Shown: positions 44,006-52,767 of the stretch, piece after piece
Numbering within the stretch: position 1 is the stretch's first letter
How the letters are laid out: the number at the start of each line of letters is the position of its first letter
NCBI RefSeq assembly: GCF_000797465.1
Contig: NZ_JSWG01000006.1
Span: forward strand, 310,001 to 374,000
Source of the DNA: Psychroserpens jangbogonensis
GTDB taxonomy: Bacteria; Bacteroidota; Bacteroidia; Flavobacteriales; Flavobacteriaceae
DNA: 64,000 bases
Direction: 5' to 3'
The notes under the pieces: generated by a model
What the model saw: the letters and a program-made list of their open reading frames with translations, nothing else
Told to the model about the DNA's origin: nothing
The model's database searches: none
Program-made: the position numbers and the translations under genes

Positions 44006-45007
44006 ATGAAAAAAATTACACTATATATTCTTTTTTTGGTCTTTACTTCTAGTTATGGCCAAGAATTAAATTTACCAGTTTGGACGCAATACTTGGCGGA
44101 TAACAGTTTTGTTATTTCACCAACATACGCAGGAATTGGAGATAATTTAAAAATAAGAGCTAACGGACTAACACAATGGGTAGGAATTAAAAACGCTCCA
44201 GATAATCAATCGATTTATGCAGATTTTAGAATCGCGAGTCGCTCTGGTGTTGGAATATCTGCTTATAATGACACAAACGGAAATACACGTCAGAAAGGTG
44301 TAAAATTCTCGTATGCGCATCATTTAATTTTAGATTATACATCAAAACAATTTCTGTCTTTCGGAATATCATACAATATCAATAGTTTTAGAGTTGCCAT
44401 TGAAGATTTTGACAATGGTGATGGAACACCAATAGTCGACCCTAGTATTACTGATGATAGATCTATATCAAACAATAACTTTGATGTTGGATTTCTATAT
44501 CGATATAAAGATTTCTATTTCAGTTTTAACGCAAACAACTTCTTAAATAAAGATCTTGATGATTTTATTGGTCTTGAACCAAGTAAATTACTAAACTACC
44601 AAGTTTACACAGGATATGTTTATTCTCCTAAAAAGAACAATAGTGTTGAATTTGAGCCTTCAATATTTTACCAAATGTTTGACAGTGATAACCGTTCTAG
44701 TACTGATGTTAACTTTAAATACAGACAGTTTAATAGAGATGGTGATTACTATTGGGTAGGTGGTTCTTATCGTTTCCTTAATGACCAGTTTTTTCAACCA
44801 TTAAATGTTGGACCAATGGCTGGAATTATGAAAAATGGGCTATACTTTGCCTATGCTTATCAATTGACAATGAATGACCTTTCAGGGTTTAATACAGGTA
44901 CACATGTTGTTACCATAGGTATTGATTTACTTCAAGGTACTAGTGAATGTGCATGTACAAGAGGTACAAGTTACAGAAAGCATAGAAATAACGGAACGAA
45001 TAGATAA
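44006..45007 (+). CDS. PorP/SprF family outer-membrane protein
   Basis: A 333-residue outer-membrane beta-barrel with a signal peptide (ITLYILFLVFTSSYGQ) and the PorP/SprF N-terminal motif (PVWTQYLADNSFVISPTYAGIGD). It has the usual length for SprF. It lies 31 nt downstream of the giant adhesin gene, the same arrangement as sprB-sprF, where SprF is required for SprB to reach the surface. It contains no repeats or SPOR tail, unlike the protein from 33057-35678. It is the last gene of the operon, convergent with the cyclase gene; no clear terminator was found in the 39-bp gap. Confidence 0.92.
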   Translation: MKKITLYILFLVFTSSYGQELNLPVWTQYLADNSFVISPTYAGIGDNLKIRANGLTQWVGIKNAPDNQSIYADFRIASRSGVGISAYNDTNGNTRQKGVKFSYAHHLILDYTSKQFLSFGISYNINSFRVAIEDFDNGDGTPIVDPSITDDRSISNNNFDVGFLYRYKDFYFSFNANNFLNKDLDDFIGLEPSKLLNYQVYTGYVYSPKKNNSVEFEPSIFYQMFDSDNRSSTDVNFKYRQFNRDGDYYWVGGSYRFLNDQFFQPLNVGPMAGIMKNGLYFAYAYQLTMNDLSGFNTGTHVVTIGIDLLQGTSECACTRGTSYRKHRNNGTNR

Positions 45008-45046
45008 TAGTATGCTAGGGTTTTATTTACTAAACTAAGGGTATAA

Positions 45047-46888
45047 CTAATCTACGTAGTCCACAAAATACATTTGTACCTTGCCTTTTCCTTTGGCTTC
45101 AATTTCACCTCTTGGTGTAAATTTAAAAACGTCAAATTCCTTTAGTATTTGATAGGTGCTTTCACTAATATTTACTCTACCTGGCTCACTTGCGCTTTCC
45201 ATTCTGGCCGCAATATTAACAGCGTCTCCCCAAATATCATATTGAAATTTTGTAGTTCCTACTACACCAGCAACCACAGAACCATTATTGATTCCAACGC
45301 GAATATCAAATTTGGCTAGTTTATGATTAAAGCTTCGTTTTGTTTTCTTTACAAACTCAGTTATTTCTAAAGCAGCTTGACACATTTTGGCTGTATGGTT
45401 TTCAACAGGGAATGGTAAACCTCCAGCACACATATAAGCATCTCCAATAGTTTTGATTTTTTCTAACTCGTGTTTTTTAATAATCTCATCAAATTTTGAA
45501 AAGTAAAAATTGATACTCTCGACAAGTTTTTCTGGACTTAATTTCCCTGCTTCTTCCGTAAATCCTTTAAAGTCTGTAAATAAAACCGAAACCGAATCAA
45601 ACTGCTTCGCTTTTACTTCACCATGTTCTTTGAGTTCTTGAGCCGTTTCTTCAGGTAAGATATTGGTCAATAAATCATCAGAACGTTGTTTTTCACTCGC
45701 AATAATTTCATTCGTCTTTTTCATGAATTTATTTCGCTTGAATAGAGAAATTGCAAAAAGTATGATGAATAATAAAATCGCTGCAATGGCGAAAACAAGA
45801 ATTTTCTGTGTTCTTTTTTGTTGATTTAATAAATCGACCTCTAATTGCTTTTGAGACACCTTATAATCAGTTTCTGTGCTCGCTGCTTTTTGGATTTGAT
45901 CAAGGTCTTTAACACTATCTCTATATATTATATGTCTTTTATAATTATCGAATGATCTTTTGAAATTACCATTTTTCTCATAAATATCAGATAGTTTTAA
46001 GTAGGCATCACTGACCTGATCTTTAAGGCCATGTTTCTTTGCTAATTGTAAACTTCGGCTAACGTAATCGTATGCCTTATTGTGCTCACCTCTTGCAGTA
46101 TACACATCAGACATTGCGTTTACATAAATACTAATACCATAGTAATCACCTTGGCTTTCTAATAAATCTATAGCTTCATTTAAATTGGATTCAGCTTTAT
46201 CATTTTCCTCTTTTTCCGCATACACTAAGCCTACATTTCCTAAATAATAAGCTTTACCGACTTTATCATTTTCCTCTTCGAAAATTTTCCCAGCTTTATT
46301 TAGGTAATACAAAGCAGAATCTAGTTCTTTAATATTGAGATATTCATCACCAAAATTAAATTGTGCATAAGCTAACGTCAATGGATCACCCGATGCATTC
46401 TCCATTAATTTTAGCCCTACTCTATAATACTCAAAAGCCGTATCAACATCTCCCATAATAGAATAGACGTCTGCGATAGCAATATTCACGGTTGCCTCCT
46501 CAGGTTTTAAATCAGCTTCTTTAGATATTCTAAGAGCTTCAAAATAGCTTTCAAGGGCTTGTGTAACATCACTTAACAACTTATGACCATTCCCTTTTTG
46601 CATATATCCGGAATACTCATACCGAACAGAATCTTTACTTTTTGCGGCTACAATTAGTTGTAAGCTATAGGAAATCATTTTATCAGTATCTGTTTCAGAT
46701 TCTGCTAGAAGCTTTAAGATTTCTAATTCACTATTTTCTTCAAAATCACCATTTTTATAAACAACTTCTAGACTATCACTCAACTTCTGGTCTTGAGCAA
46801 TACTAAATTGACCAATGAAACAAAAAAAGCCTATAACGAGATAGGCCTTTTTAAAGTTTAAAACTGATATGCTATAGTTTAGTTTCAC
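45047..46888 (-). CDS. TPR-containing class III adenylate cyclase
   Basis: A 613-residue protein. An N-terminal signal segment (~15-31) is followed by tetratricopeptide repeats (~105-325), a coiled linker, a transmembrane helix (~362-383) and a cytoplasmic class III cyclase domain (~425-613). The metal ligands D439 (LFTDF) and D483 (IGDAYM) are present. The purine-specifying pair K479 (EKIKT) and D551 (QYDIWG) is the canonical adenylate pattern, and N558 and R562 are intact, so cAMP is the expected product. The TPR region would face the periplasm. It follows a lipoprotein gene (gap 20 nt) and a PycTM-like gene in a probable operon. A role in stress signalling is plausible; pyrimidine cyclase activity is not supported by these residues. 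Confidence 0.9.
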   Translation of the reverse strand: MKLNYSISVLNFKKAYLVIGFFCFIGQFSIAQDQKLSDSLEVVYKNGDFEENSELEILKLLAESETDTDKMISYSLQLIVAAKSKDSVRYEYSGYMQKGNGHKLLSDVTQALESYFEALRISKEADLKPEEATVNIAIADVYSIMGDVDTAFEYYRVGLKLMENASGDPLTLAYAQFNFGDEYLNIKELDSALYYLNKAGKIFEEENDKVGKAYYLGNVGLVYAEKEENDKAESNLNEAIDLLESQGDYYGISIYVNAMSDVYTARGEHNKAYDYVSRSLQLAKKHGLKDQVSDAYLKLSDIYEKNGNFKRSFDNYKRHIIYRDSVKDLDQIQKAASTETDYKVSQKQLEVDLLNQQKRTQKILVFAIAAILLFIILFAISLFKRNKFMKKTNEIIASEKQRSDDLLTNILPEETAQELKEHGEVKAKQFDSVSVLFTDFKGFTEEAGKLSPEKLVESINFYFSKFDEIIKKHELEKIKTIGDAYMCAGGLPFPVENHTAKMCQAALEITEFVKKTKRSFNHKLAKFDIRVGINNGSVVAGVVGTTKFQYDIWGDAVNIAARMESASEPGRVNISESTYQILKEFDVFKFTPRGEIEAKGKGKVQMYFVDYVD

Positions 46889-46908
46889 TAAATACTCTAT
46901 AAATGAAA

Positions 46909-47481
46909 TTAGTTAAGTGTATTTCTTCCTTTAAGTCGAAGTTTAGGGTCGATAATAAAAGGGCCATATTCTACACTTTCTCGTACGATATAACACTCAA
47001 TATCATATTTCCAATTCAAATCAAATTCGTCTTCTACATCATCTACATTCAACAATACAGTAGTAGGTGCTTCTTCATAATAACTAGCTGATTCACCTGA
47101 AGGAATTACTAATGTTAAATATTGTGAGATAAACAGATCATAATCAATTTCTTCATCTAGTTCATCAAAAAAGTAAATGGCATCATATATAAATATATCA
47201 GTTGAAAGTAATCCTGCTGGTCTTGCTAAAACAAATCTCTCGCCTAGTTCTAAAACTGATTCTTGATCAGCTGTAGAAACACCATTAGGCTGTCCAAAAC
47301 TGATAAGGTCCGTAATATCTGTACCAGGAGGCAAAGCTAATATTCCATCAATATCTCCAATGGAAACACTAGGTGTAATAACAATTTGATCAGGAGTACC
47401 ACTTCCACTATCATCATCACTTCCGCATGAAGCGATTGTAATAGTAAGAATTGCAAGAAAAATAAATTTTGAGATTTTCAT
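46909..47481 (-). CDS. Lipoprotein of unknown function in cyclase operon
   Basis: A 190-residue protein with a lipoprotein signal (FIFLAILTITIASCGSDDDS; Cys ~19 followed by an acidic Ser/Asp tract typical of flavobacterial surface or outer-membrane lipoproteins). The mature region has no recognisable family; it has acidic patches and a FFDELDEEIDYDLFISQYL segment. It lies between the PycTM-like gene (gap ~50 nt) and the cyclase gene (gap 20 nt). It could be a periplasmic partner of the cyclase TPR domain; this is only a guess. Confidence 0.7.
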   Translation of the reverse strand: MKISKFIFLAILTITIASCGSDDDSGSGTPDQIVITPSVSIGDIDGILALPPGTDITDLISFGQPNGVSTADQESVLELGERFVLARPAGLLSTDIFIYDAIYFFDELDEEIDYDLFISQYLTLVIPSGESASYYEEAPTTVLLNVDDVEDEFDLNWKYDIECYIVRESVEYGPFIIDPKLRLKGRNTLN

Positions 47482-47531
47482 AAATGATTTAATTAATTAT
47501 TGATTAATAGCGATTTAATATGTTATAAAAT

Positions 47532-48086
47532 TTAAGTAACGGCAATAGTTATTAGAGTAGCCAGAATAAAGAGCACACTTAACATGAAGAATCTAATAGC
47601 ATTTTGAACGTTTTTGAATTTAGTAGCTACAATTGTACTTTCCACATGAATTTGTTGGGCAAGCTGATCAAATAACTCAAACCTATCTTCATTAACTTCG
47701 AAAACACGTGTTACATACTCCTCAATACTGTTGAATTTTGAAACAACATCTCCAAAGAAAAAGACATTATCATCATATTTTAAATTAATAATTATAGGCT
47801 TAAAACATTTAAACGCATAAAAAATGGATACTAAAGCTGATACAATCCACAATGTAGTAAGAACTAAAATCAAAGGATTTTGATCAAACAGGAATTTGAA
47901 ATACTCCATTCGATCAACAAACAATCCTATAATTAAACTGTGAAAGGAAAATACAACTCCAGCTTTGACTTCGGAACTTTTTTTTAGTTTTTCTAAACGC
48001 ATCAATTGTTTAAAATAAACACCTGCGTCTTGTTTAAGTTTTTTTATTGGTTTATCTGAACTTGTGGTTGATTCTTTTTTACTCAT
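47532..48086 (-). CDS. PycTM-like (Pycsar-effector/DUF5706) membrane protein
   Basis: A 184-residue protein whose layout matches the Pycsar transmembrane effector family (PF18967, formerly DUF5706): an N-terminal helical region with KAGVVFSFHSLIIG, a second membrane segment (NPLILVLTTLWIVSALVSIFYAF), an NVFFFGDVVSKF block matching the family's NLLFFGN-like core, then an EEYVTRVFEV helix, a Q-I-HVES segment, and a final membrane helix (FFMLSVLFILATLITIAV). In Pycsar systems such effectors bind cCMP or cUMP and damage the membrane. Here it is the first gene of an operon with a TPR adenylate cyclase. It could be a defence effector or a housekeeping relative. Family assignment is by eye. Confidence 0.65.
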   Translation of the reverse strand: MSKKESTTSSDKPIKKLKQDAGVYFKQLMRLEKLKKSSEVKAGVVFSFHSLIIGLFVDRMEYFKFLFDQNPLILVLTTLWIVSALVSIFYAFKCFKPIIINLKYDDNVFFFGDVVSKFNSIEEYVTRVFEVNEDRFELFDQLAQQIHVESTIVATKFKNVQNAIRFFMLSVLFILATLITIAVT

Positions 48087-48390
48087 ATAGATTTTGGTGA
48101 TGCTTTAAAATTAGCAATTAAAACTAGAAATAGGATTACAAGATAAATATTTTAAGATACTATATCAGATTTTTCCGCTAAATGGACTTAAAAATCACAT
48201 GATAGGATAAAATTTTAGCGCAAAATACATTTTTTCAGATCTTTAAACATCAATATTTACGCGATAAACAAAAAAACCACATCACTTTATCGGACAAAAA
48301 CGAGGATTATCAATTAAACTTGATTTACCTACTCATCTGGAATAACTTACTTTAAGATTTAAACCCCAAACCTATTAAAATCTAATTATT
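48087..48390. other. Divergent intergenic region, no feature recognised
   Basis: These 304 bp lie between the PycTM-like gene (-) and a small gene (+). I see no perfect TAnnTTTG box, ORF, terminator or repeat. Confidence 0.5.
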
Positions 48391-48663
48391 ATGGATGCCA
48401 ATTTATCATTGTTTAATCAAATTAATAGCCTGTCTTACTGGTTCTTAATTGAAAGTAATTACAAAAGTACTGTTATCCTTGATGCTGAAAAAGACACTTT
48501 TTTTGTTAAGATAAAAAAAGGAAAACATCATTTGTACTCATGTCAAATTACTCACTTCAGTAAAAAAAATTCAAAGTTTTTAAATTTTGAGCTTGCTGCT
48601 GTTGTAAATAGTTTGCTTCACATAAAAGAAACCGTTATGCGTAAACGATTTGCGAGTGCTTAA
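48391..48663 (+). CDS. Small hypothetical protein (90 aa)
   Basis: A 90-residue cytoplasmic protein beginning MDANLSLFNQINSLSYWFLI with no signal peptide, membrane helix or known motif. It contains a beta-rich core (STVILDAEKDTFFVKIKKG) and a basic C-terminus (MRKRFASA). The gene is divergent from the PycTM-like gene and converges with the DUF4251 gene, with a gap of 3 nt. The codon use looks like its neighbours, so it is probably real. I do not recognise the family. Confidence 0.55.
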   Translation: MDANLSLFNQINSLSYWFLIESNYKSTVILDAEKDTFFVKIKKGKHHLYSCQITHFSKKNSKFLNFELAAVVNSLLHIKETVMRKRFASA

Positions 48664-48666
48664 GAC

Positions 48667-49218
48667 TTATTTATTTAACTGGACTGCTGTTCCCGAATAG
48701 CTAATTGGATTACGTGTTGATCCATTTAGGAACATTGAAGATTTTAAATTTGGAAATATTGTAATATTGAATCGAAGTAATTCTGATTTAGCTTTAGCAT
48801 CAAACGAAATTGTATAACTATCGTCTTTAGTGTTTACTTCTGCACTATAGTTTTGTAATTGTCCTTCAATACTAATCGAAGTATCAGAGCCGTTGTAACC
48901 TGAACTCATTCGACGTTCTCCAAAATATGGTAATTCAGCATAAATACTATCACCTACAATTCGTAAATAATTGACATTTCCAATTAAGCTAATCTGATTT
49001 GCATTACTGCCAGGAGCGATTAAACCAGAATTCTGTAATGAAACCATAGCACTAGAAACTTGAGGGTAAGCCATATCCGAAGTGATTTCAAATTGCTTGC
49101 TTTCAACTAACTTTGTGAATTTATCCAATTGTTCTGGAGTTGCCTTAGATTTACTAGAACTACAAGAAAACATAATAAGCACGCCTATCAATACTATATA
49201 TTTACTAATTACTTTCAT
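48667..49218 (-). CDS. DUF4251 lipoprotein
   Basis: A 183-residue protein with a lipoprotein signal (IVLIGVLIMFSCSSSKSK; Cys ~19) and a DUF4251 domain (KLVESKQFEITSDMAYPQ ... ISLIGNVNYLRIVGDSIYAE ... PYFGERRMSSGYN). DUF4251 proteins are envelope proteins of Bacteroidota with unknown function. The complete typical sequence is present. It converges with the small gene at 48391-48663. Confidence 0.85.
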   Translation of the reverse strand: MKVISKYIVLIGVLIMFSCSSSKSKATPEQLDKFTKLVESKQFEITSDMAYPQVSSAMVSLQNSGLIAPGSNANQISLIGNVNYLRIVGDSIYAELPYFGERRMSSGYNGSDTSISIEGQLQNYSAEVNTKDDSYTISFDAKAKSELLRFNITIFPNLKSSMFLNGSTRNPISYSGTAVQLNK

Positions 49219-49305
49219 TCGTCATATTTATATCAATTAAGGTATGAAATATCTTTCTATAAATCTTCATTTTTAATAAACCTTAACAGTACTTTCTTTT
49301 ATAAA

Positions 49306-49336
49306 AAAGTCAGCTACTGTAATAGTAGCTGACTTT
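49306..49336 (-). terminator. Intrinsic terminator after VPS10/BNR gene
   Basis: AAAGTCAGCTACT and AGTAGCTGACTTT form a 13-bp stem with a 5-nt loop, with an A-run on the left (T-run in the minus transcript). Confidence 0.88.
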
Positions 49337-49359
49337 AAAATCAATTTCAATAATTCACT

Positions 49360-52300
49360 TTAGTTTTTATAACCACGTCCTGGCGTATAAGGCGCTCCAG
49401 AAGCAATTAACTTTTGCTCTAGTTGTTTTATATCTACATTGTAAATAGCTTCAACCTTATTCTTAATTGCATTTATTTGTCTTTTAGCAATAGCAAAACT
49501 ATTCTTATGTGTTTCTGTAGGTGCAGATGTAGAATATTTTTGCTCGTAACTAATTATTCCTATCCTATTCGCTGGTGTTTGTGATTGACTCACATCTAAC
49601 TTCCTTTTTATAGGATCTCCATAAAGCTCTAAGTTGATTGCTTGAAGTTTATCTTCAATTGACAATACTGAAGCAGTTAATGTTTCATAAGATTGCTCAG
49701 AACGTTTTATAGCCGCTTTAATATAGCGCAACTTATTATTAGTCTCGTCCATAATAGTTTGCGTTACTGAATAATCTGCTTCAAGTTGTGATACACCTTT
49801 CTGGAAAGCAACTTTAGCAGCTCTATCATCAGTAGGCATAACAGTGTTTTTTAAAGCTTTAACTGTAAATGATTTGGGACCAACTAAGGATGACATAGAA
49901 CCATTTTTAAATAGATCCATTTGAACTGTATAAGTTCCTGGCTCTACTAAAGTACCTTCGTCAATAGCTGCCCAAGGGTTATAGAAAGAAGACGAGCTTA
50001 AATCTATTGGATTTGGAAGGGTATATCTTAAATCCCAGTGAAAACGTTGTACGCCTTCTTTTGGTGCCTTAAATTCTTTTTTTACAACAGTACCTGTACT
50101 GTTTTTAATAGTAAATACGAGTTGAGGATCTTCTTCATCTCCTTCAGCTTTTAATTCATTATAATTAGGATAAGGTGTGTCTTTTTTAGACTTAATGAGT
50201 TCTTTTTCTTTTTCTGAACGTTTATCCTTCAATGATTTATGAGTCTCATTAAAGTAATAAGTAATCATAGCTTCAGGTCCTAAATTTTCAGCAGTAAAAA
50301 AATTATCACCTTGAAATGATTTTCCTGGCAACCCCAAAGGAGAGCTTCGTTCCCAACTTAATGCTTCACGAACAGGGTATAAAATTGCTGTCTCTGAAGG
50401 TTTGTTATTTTCAATAGTACGTAATGCTGAATAATCATCTAATACGTAAAACCCTCTTCCAAATGTTCCTAAAACTAAATCATTTTCACGCTCTTGAATT
50501 GCAATATCTCTAACAGCAATTGTTGGTAATCCTGCCGATAATTCTTTCCAACGCTGTCCTTGATTTGGTGAGAAAAACGCACCATATTCCGTTCCGCAAA
50601 AAATTAAATTTTTGTCTACATGATCTTCCTCAATAGAATAAACACTACCCTTAGGTAAGTTACTACTTATGTTTGTCCAAGTTGTTCCTTTATCTGAAGA
50701 TTTGAAAATGTAAGGCTTAAAATCCCCATACTTATGATGATTAAATGCAACATACAACACATTTACATCATGCTTAGATAAGTAAACTGAATTCACATAG
50801 GATTGATTAGGTACTCCAGGAATACTTGAAATCTTTCGCCAAGCGTTTCCTCCATTTTCTGAAATATGAACCAGACCATCATCTGTACCAACAGCTAATA
50901 AGTTTTCATCAATTGGAGATTCTGATAAAGATACGACAGCTCCAAATAGTGATGTAGATCCATTTTTTGCAACGGCATCTACACTCACTACACGATCATA
51001 AACTTTCAATGTATTTCTGTTAATTTGCTTTGATAAATCATCACTAATAACATTCCAACTATTTCCATAATCATCAGAACGAAATACTTTATTTCCTGCA
51101 AAATATAATCGTCCAGATTTATGCTTACTAACAGCCAAAGGCGAATCCCAATTAAAGCGATAGGCATCTTCTCCATCTCGTTCTGCAGGTTGAATACCCA
51201 TAATTTCTCCACTTAGTTTATCAAAACGAACTAAGTATCCATTTTGTGATTGTGCGTAGACTATATTCGGGTTTTCAGGATCTATTTGTGATTCGAAACC
51301 ATCTCCTCCATTTGTGATAAACCAATCGAAATTTGTAATCCCATGATTTGTTAACACTCTTGAAGGTCCACCAATACTAAAGTTATCTTGAGTTCCACCA
51401 TATACATTGTAAAACGGATAATCATTATCGACAGCAACTTTATAGAACTGAGTTACAGGAATGTTTTCTTTAAAATCCCAAGTTTTAGCAGCATCAAATG
51501 TTTCGTACATACCACCATCACATCCAACTAACCAATGCTCATTATTATTAGGATCAATCCACATACAATGGTTATCTACATGTTTAAAAACCTCTCCTAC
51601 ACCATTAAAAGTTCGTCCGCCATCATGACTAACCGACATCCAGGTATCCATTGAATAAATTGTATTTGGATCTACTGGATCTGCTATAATTTCTTGATAA
51701 TAGTTACCACTAGTTTTATGAGAGCTTCGTTTATCCCAACTTGCTCCTCTATTTGTAGAAGCGAAAAATCCACCTTTACCATCAGCAGCTTCTACTATAG
51801 CATAAATTATTTCTGGATCAGCAGGTGAAATAGACAAACCTATTCTTCCCAATTCTACACTAGGTAAACCTGTTTGACTTTCAGTCCATGTATTTCCTCC
51901 ATCAGTACTTTTATGAAGTCCAGAACCTGGCCCACCACCAACATATGTATAGACATGACGTCTTCGTTGTAATGTAGAAGCATATAGAACATCCGGGTTT
52001 GTTAAATCCATAACCACATCATTAACACCAGTGTGTTCGTCTACGGTTAAAACGGCTTTCCAATTTTCTCCACCATCAGTAGATTTATATAAACCACGTT
52101 CTCCTCCTTTACTCCATAATGGACCAATAGCAGCAACGAATACAACATTAGAATCGTCTGGATGCACAATAATTTTTCCAACATGCTCAGATGTTTTTAA
52201 TCCCATATTTTTCCAAGTAGAACCTCCATCTATAGATTTGTAAACACCATCACCAAAAGATACAGAACGCTGATTATTGTTTTCACCAGTACCAACCCAA

Positions 52301-52632
52301 ATTACATTTGAATTATTTGGATCTATTGTGATACAACCAATTGAATAAGAACCTTCATTATCGAAGATTGGTTCAAAGGTTACACCAGAATTTACAGTTT
52401 TCCAAACACCACCAGCAGAAGCTGCAACATAGTATTCAAATGGATTAGTAGGATTTACTGCAACATCTGATATACGTCCAGATGTTAATGAAGGGCCAAT
52501 GTTACGCCATTTTAATCCGTCAATTTTAATTTCATCTAGAGGTTGTTTGTCTTCTTTCTTAGATTTTTGAGCAACAACAGATTGCAAACAAAACAAAGTA
52601 CAAAGAAGAAAAATAAAGGTTGATTTTTTCAT
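49360..52632 (-). CDS. VPS10/BNR-repeat (WD40/YVTN-like propeller) secreted protein
   Basis: A 1090-residue secreted protein with a signal peptide (TFIFLLCTLFCLQSVVAQ). It has numerous Asp-box/BNR propeller motifs of the form S.D.G.TW (STDGGENW, STDGGNTW, SHDGGRTF, SSDKGTTW) over residues ~30-740, matching sortilin-N-terminal (VPS10)-like ten-bladed propellers. A C-terminal ~300-residue beta-rich and helical region follows. Homologues are often labelled glycosyl hydrolases on repeat similarity, but no catalytic residues are shown. No T9SS sorting signal is visible. It is a single gene ending in a strong terminator. Confidence 0.85.
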   Translation of the reverse strand: MKKSTFIFLLCTLFCLQSVVAQKSKKEDKQPLDEIKIDGLKWRNIGPSLTSGRISDVAVNPTNPFEYYVAASAGGVWKTVNSGVTFEPIFDNEGSYSIGCITIDPNNSNVIWVGTGENNNQRSVSFGDGVYKSIDGGSTWKNMGLKTSEHVGKIIVHPDDSNVVFVAAIGPLWSKGGERGLYKSTDGGENWKAVLTVDEHTGVNDVVMDLTNPDVLYASTLQRRRHVYTYVGGGPGSGLHKSTDGGNTWTESQTGLPSVELGRIGLSISPADPEIIYAIVEAADGKGGFFASTNRGASWDKRSSHKTSGNYYQEIIADPVDPNTIYSMDTWMSVSHDGGRTFNGVGEVFKHVDNHCMWIDPNNNEHWLVGCDGGMYETFDAAKTWDFKENIPVTQFYKVAVDNDYPFYNVYGGTQDNFSIGGPSRVLTNHGITNFDWFITNGGDGFESQIDPENPNIVYAQSQNGYLVRFDKLSGEIMGIQPAERDGEDAYRFNWDSPLAVSKHKSGRLYFAGNKVFRSDDYGNSWNVISDDLSKQINRNTLKVYDRVVSVDAVAKNGSTSLFGAVVSLSESPIDENLLAVGTDDGLVHISENGGNAWRKISSIPGVPNQSYVNSVYLSKHDVNVLYVAFNHHKYGDFKPYIFKSSDKGTTWTNISSNLPKGSVYSIEEDHVDKNLIFCGTEYGAFFSPNQGQRWKELSAGLPTIAVRDIAIQERENDLVLGTFGRGFYVLDDYSALRTIENNKPSETAILYPVREALSWERSSPLGLPGKSFQGDNFFTAENLGPEAMITYYFNETHKSLKDKRSEKEKELIKSKKDTPYPNYNELKAEGDEEDPQLVFTIKNSTGTVVKKEFKAPKEGVQRFHWDLRYTLPNPIDLSSSSFYNPWAAIDEGTLVEPGTYTVQMDLFKNGSMSSLVGPKSFTVKALKNTVMPTDDRAAKVAFQKGVSQLEADYSVTQTIMDETNNKLRYIKAAIKRSEQSYETLTASVLSIEDKLQAINLELYGDPIKRKLDVSQSQTPANRIGIISYEQKYSTSAPTETHKNSFAIAKRQINAIKNKVEAIYNVDIKQLEQKLIASGAPYTPGRGYKN

Positions 52633-52715
52633 TTTTTAAATTAGTTTTTAATAAGAATCTAAAGATATGAAAGTAATTTGTTTTTAAAACTAATTGTAGA
52701 CCATTTACAAACAAA

Positions 52716-52744
52716 AAAGGCAGCTCCAAAATGAAGCTGCCTTT
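52716..52744 (-). terminator. Intrinsic terminator after M16 peptidase gene
   Basis: AAAGGCAGCT pairs with AGCTGCCTTT around a 9-nt loop. The A-run on the left gives a T-run in the minus transcript of the M16 gene, 24 nt after its stop. Confidence 0.85.
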
Positions 52745-52767
52745 TTATAAAATTATTTATTGTTAGA

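Noticed and set aside
45047-46888. Cyclase as a Pycsar pyrimidine cyclase (PycC)
   Set aside because: K479 and D551 form the canonical adenylate-specifying pair; the TPR-TM architecture is also unlike typical PycC.
49360-52632. Glycosyl hydrolase activity of the BNR protein
   Set aside because: Asp-box repeats define a propeller fold only; no catalytic residues were recognisable.
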